37,990 bases of DNA from Rhodobacteraceae bacterium CG17_big_fil_post_rev_8_21_14_2_50_63_15 (GTDB taxonomy: Bacteria > Pseudomonadota > Alphaproteobacteria > Rhodobacterales > Rhodobacteraceae): contig PFEY01000071.1 in NCBI GenBank assembly GCA_002783205.1, positions 1 to 37,990 on the forward strand, in the 5' to 3' direction. The notes beneath the pieces are model-generated. The model was not told the DNA's origin. It searched no databases and saw nothing but the letters and a program-made list of their open reading frames with translations. Position 1 is the first letter of the stretch. The number at the start of each line of letters is the position of its first letter. The translations under genes and the position numbers were made by a program. Of this stretch, positions 37,635 to 37,990 are shown one piece after another.

Positions 37635-37990
37635 ATGCGCTTTAGCAAAATCGCGGCAGTTGCCGCATCCCTCGTCATGGCCGCAGGCCTGGCCACGGCA
37701 CAGGACCGCACCGGCTGGCCGTCGGATCTGACCGTTGGTACGGCAAGCCAGGGCGGCACCTATTTCGTCTATGGCAATGGGCTGGCCAGTTTCATCGGCG
37801 AGAGCCTCGGGCTCAATGCCTCGGGTGAAGTAACCGGCGGCCCGGTGCAGAATGCGACGCTGGTGCAGACCGGCGATCACAATATCGGGCTCGTGACCAT
37901 GGGTCCGGCCTTTGAGGCATGGGTCGGCAAGAGCGAACTGGCGCCGGGGCTCGAGCACAAGGACCTGCGCGCGCTCTTCCCGATGTATCA
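37635..37990 (+). CDS. TAXI family TRAP transporter solute-binding protein (3' end outside window)
   Basis: The first 118 residues are in view. A Sec signal peptide (residues 1-22, ending ATAQ) is followed by PSDLTVGTASQGGTYFVYGN, the TAXI-type N-terminal motif, and GPVQNATLVQTGDHNIGLVT. The periplasmic protein would capture a carboxylate, often glutamate- or oxoglutarate-like in known TAXI members, and pass it to a TRAP membrane pair that probably lies beyond the window. The start has GGGAGGA at 37624-37630, an ideal ribosome site. It follows the DctB/DctD-like pair by 185 bp and is its most likely target. Confidence 0.92.
   Translation, partial: MRFSKIAAVAASLVMAAGLATAQDRTGWPSDLTVGTASQGGTYFVYGNGLASFIGESLGLNASGEVTGGPVQNATLVQTGDHNIGLVTMGPAFEAWVGKSELAPGLEHKDLRALFPMY

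Overview
The window is about 38 kb of GC-rich, gene-dense bacterial chromosome. Its content points to an alphaproteobacterium, most likely of the Rhodobacteraceae/Roseobacter group. The evidence is an ALA synthase of the Shemin pathway with the PLP lysine at residue 248 as in Rhodobacter, a FNR-type box in front of it, a RodZ-like gene next to ispG, aconitase A beside a DUF1223 gene, and a DctBD pair beside a TAXI-type TRAP binding protein. The genus cannot be fixed from sequence reading alone.

Layout. 1-1683 (minus): an M20 peptidase and an overlapping haloacid-dehalogenase-like alpha/beta hydrolase that runs off the left edge. 1684-5708 (plus): hemA with a FNR-type box, a RodZ-like membrane HTH protein, and ispG. 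5829-8591 (minus): acnA, divergent from a periplasmic DUF1223 thioredoxin-like protein. 9656-11207: moaA (minus) and a small lipoprotein (plus). 11250-12832: a decayed IS21-type element that has lost istB and its right end, fused to the truncated start of an unknown gene, then AT-richer non-coding DNA. 12833-15108 (minus): a type II restriction-modification pair. Its methyltransferase begins 8 bp beyond the CCA end of tRNA-Arg(UCU). 15117-16925 (minus): tRNA-Arg, truA and a class I fructose-bisphosphate aldolase. 17229-19791 (plus): pxpB-pxpC-pxpA, coding for 5-oxoprolinase, with 4-bp overlaps.

19889-24551: a membrane alpha/beta hydrolase and a lipoprotein alpha/beta hydrolase face a repeat-rich membrane protein of beta-helix type. 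24553-27323: an SLC13-type permease lies between two decayed genes. One is an M20 peptidase reduced to its C-terminal third. The other is an AbgT-like transporter that lacks its N-terminus and most of its core. 27387-32795 (plus): a tightly overlapping export operon of an RND adaptor lipoprotein, an RND pump and an MFS exporter. 32802-34096: an unknown periplasmic protein (minus) and a GlcG/HbpS protein (plus). 34199-37990 (plus): DctB-like kinase, DctD-like sigma-54 activator, and the start of a TAXI-type TRAP binding protein that this pair probably controls.

The housekeeping blocks are ordinary. The accessory signals are the tRNA-linked restriction-modification unit, the IS21 remnant carrying a 39-bp hairpin-forming insertion, the two partly deleted peptidase/transporter genes, and the coupled beta-helix membrane protein. 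I found no CRISPR array, no prophage and no integrase.
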